Shown here one piece after another: positions 4,363 to 5,163 of a stretch of 5,163 bases of DNA (position 1 is the stretch's first letter; every line of letters starts with the position of its first letter). A program made the translations under genes and the position numbers. The notes below the pieces were generated by a model. The model was not told the origin of the DNA. It ran no database searches and saw nothing but the letters and a program-made list of their open reading frames with translations. This DNA comes from Nitrososphaeraceae archaeon. GTDB taxonomy: Archaea; Thermoproteota; Nitrososphaeria; Nitrososphaerales; Nitrososphaeraceae. The DNA lies in contig JAICSL010000149.1 in assembly GCA_025936955.1 (NCBI GenBank), positions 1 to 5,163 of the forward strand, read 5' to 3'.

Positions 4363-5163
4363 ATGAGTAAAAACCAAAATAATACTGTGCTAGTATTAGC
4401 TGGCATATTCATTGCTATGATCCTTGGAACATCTTCACTAGGTATCACAAATATATCATTTTATTCAGCATTTGCATTAAGAGAAACACAACCAAACATT
4501 CAAGCATCTCACATTTATCAAACTCATACTATGGTCCTTGGCAAAAATATTCAAAACCTCATAATAGAACTTCCAAATGAAGGACATGAAGACCCTACAC
4601 AGTCAAAGGAATTGAGAGTTGTCAATCAACCATATCTTCCTCAGAATGCAGTTATCAATGTCGGGACTACAATAACATGGTTTAACGCAGATGCCGGCCA
4701 TAAACATCAAATAACTCTGGTAAACAATAATTCACAGAACAAAGCTGTATATGAAAGTGGTGTGTTTGACAACTTTGTTTCTTCAAATCCAATTACGTTT
4801 AACAAGACAGGAAATTTTGCTTACTCTGGTCCAAGTAATGATAAAGGAGCCCCAAACTATAAAATGAATGGAACGATAGAAGTTATCAATCAACCACTTA
4901 ACAATTCTTTCAACACTACCTCATCTGCAACAACAACTACATCTAATAATATTGATACTATAGGTGTAATCATTGTACCAGAAAAGATTGTTGACAAAGT
5001 AAGTTCAGATCTAAAAGGCCAAGGTCTTGGAATTGACAATCAATATTCATTCACAAGTCTGCGTGGAGGCGGTTCAACAACTGGAGGAGATAAGAATCAA
5101 GTAATGCTAGTATTGACAAGTTCAGGTAAGAGTCTGAATGAATTCATCTCTGTTTTACATACT
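4363..5163 (+). CDS. Secreted cupredoxin-like protein lacking the copper cysteine, cut by the right edge
   Basis: 267 codons are visible and the frame is still open at the edge. Residues 8-25 form a hydrophobic export helix. A possible signal-peptidase site, A-F-A, lies at 36-38, so the protein should act outside the cell or stay anchored by its N-terminus. Residues 60-175 form a cupredoxin-like beta-sandwich: N-L-I-I-E-L-P-N-E-G-H-E-D-P (65-78), Y-L-P-Q-N-A-V-I-N-V-G (91-101), I-T-W-F-N-A-D-A-G-H-K-H (104-115), Y-E-S-G-V-F-D (130-136) and F-N-K-T-G-N-F-A-Y (146-154). In a type 1 copper site a C-x-x-H-x-x-M loop would follow. Here the segment reads S-G-P-S-N-D-K-G-A-P-N-Y-K-M-N-G (155-170), keeping only Met168. 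A Ser/Thr/Asn-rich linker (180-197) leads to a second, unrecognised segment, D-T-I-G-V-I-I-V-P-E-K-I-V (198-210), continuing with a glycine-rich turn. Several N-x-S/T sequons fit surface glycosylation. ATG 4363 is set by a strong TATA box. Confidence 0.75.
   Translation, partial: MSKNQNNTVLVLAGIFIAMILGTSSLGITNISFYSAFALRETQPNIQASHIYQTHTMVLGKNIQNLIIELPNEGHEDPTQSKELRVVNQPYLPQNAVINVGTTITWFNADAGHKHQITLVNNNSQNKAVYESGVFDNFVSSNPITFNKTGNFAYSGPSNDKGAPNYKMNGTIEVINQPLNNSFNTTSSATTTTSNNIDTIGVIIVPEKIVDKVSSDLKGQGLGIDNQYSFTSLRGGGSTTGGDKNQVMLVLTSSGKSLNEFISVLHT

Noticed and set aside
1..5163. CRISPR array, tRNA, rRNA, C/D-box RNA, insertion sequence or attachment site
   Set aside because: I saw no regularly spaced repeats, no cloverleaf-like or C/D-box pairs outside genes, no transposase or integrase motifs and no long terminal inverted repeats.

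Overview
The window looks like chromosomal DNA from an ammonia-oxidising archaeon of the class Nitrososphaeria (Thaumarchaeota), most likely a soil Nitrososphaera or Nitrosocosmicus type. The DNA is AT-rich. Most starts are ATG codons with no Shine-Dalgarno sequence and a TATA-like box about 23-33 bases upstream, the archaeal leaderless or short-leader arrangement. The protein set also fits this group: a secreted cupredoxin-like protein with the N-E-G-H-E-D-P and L-P-Q-N-A-V-I-N-V-G motifs, a DUF892-type four-helix protein ending in a C2H2 zinc finger, a small PRC-barrel-like protein and several lineage-type hypotheticals. The organism assignment is inference from recalled families, not a database match.

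Layout. Bases 1-90 (minus) hold the first 30 codons of a gene that runs off the left edge; it is too short for an ORF listing but has a well-placed TATA box. Bases 267-524 (minus) encode a two-helix membrane protein. A divergent promoter region (about 525-696) contains a perfect dyad with a GGAA loop. Then come two plus-strand genes 41 bases apart: a PRC-barrel-like protein (697-939) and a poly-serine-headed acidic hypothetical (981-1397). A 382-base spacer leads to a four-helix membrane protein that starts at TTG (1780-2256). After another spacer of about 350 bases, a minus-strand conserved hypothetical (2603-2932) is followed by a 542-base divergent spacer, the DUF892-zinc finger gene (3475-4149), a terminator-like T-run, and a secreted cupredoxin-like gene (4363 onward) cut by the right edge.

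These genes do not form an evident operon or a shared pathway. Nearly every one has its own candidate promoter and long spacers are common, which is typical of gene-sparse accessory stretches in these genomes. The two most informative items are the ferritin-like protein fused to a eukaryote-style C2H2 finger, and the cupredoxin-like protein whose copper-ligand loop has lost its cysteine and C-terminal histidine. I found no CRISPR array, tRNA, rRNA, transposase or insertion sequence, and no convincing new multi-gene system.
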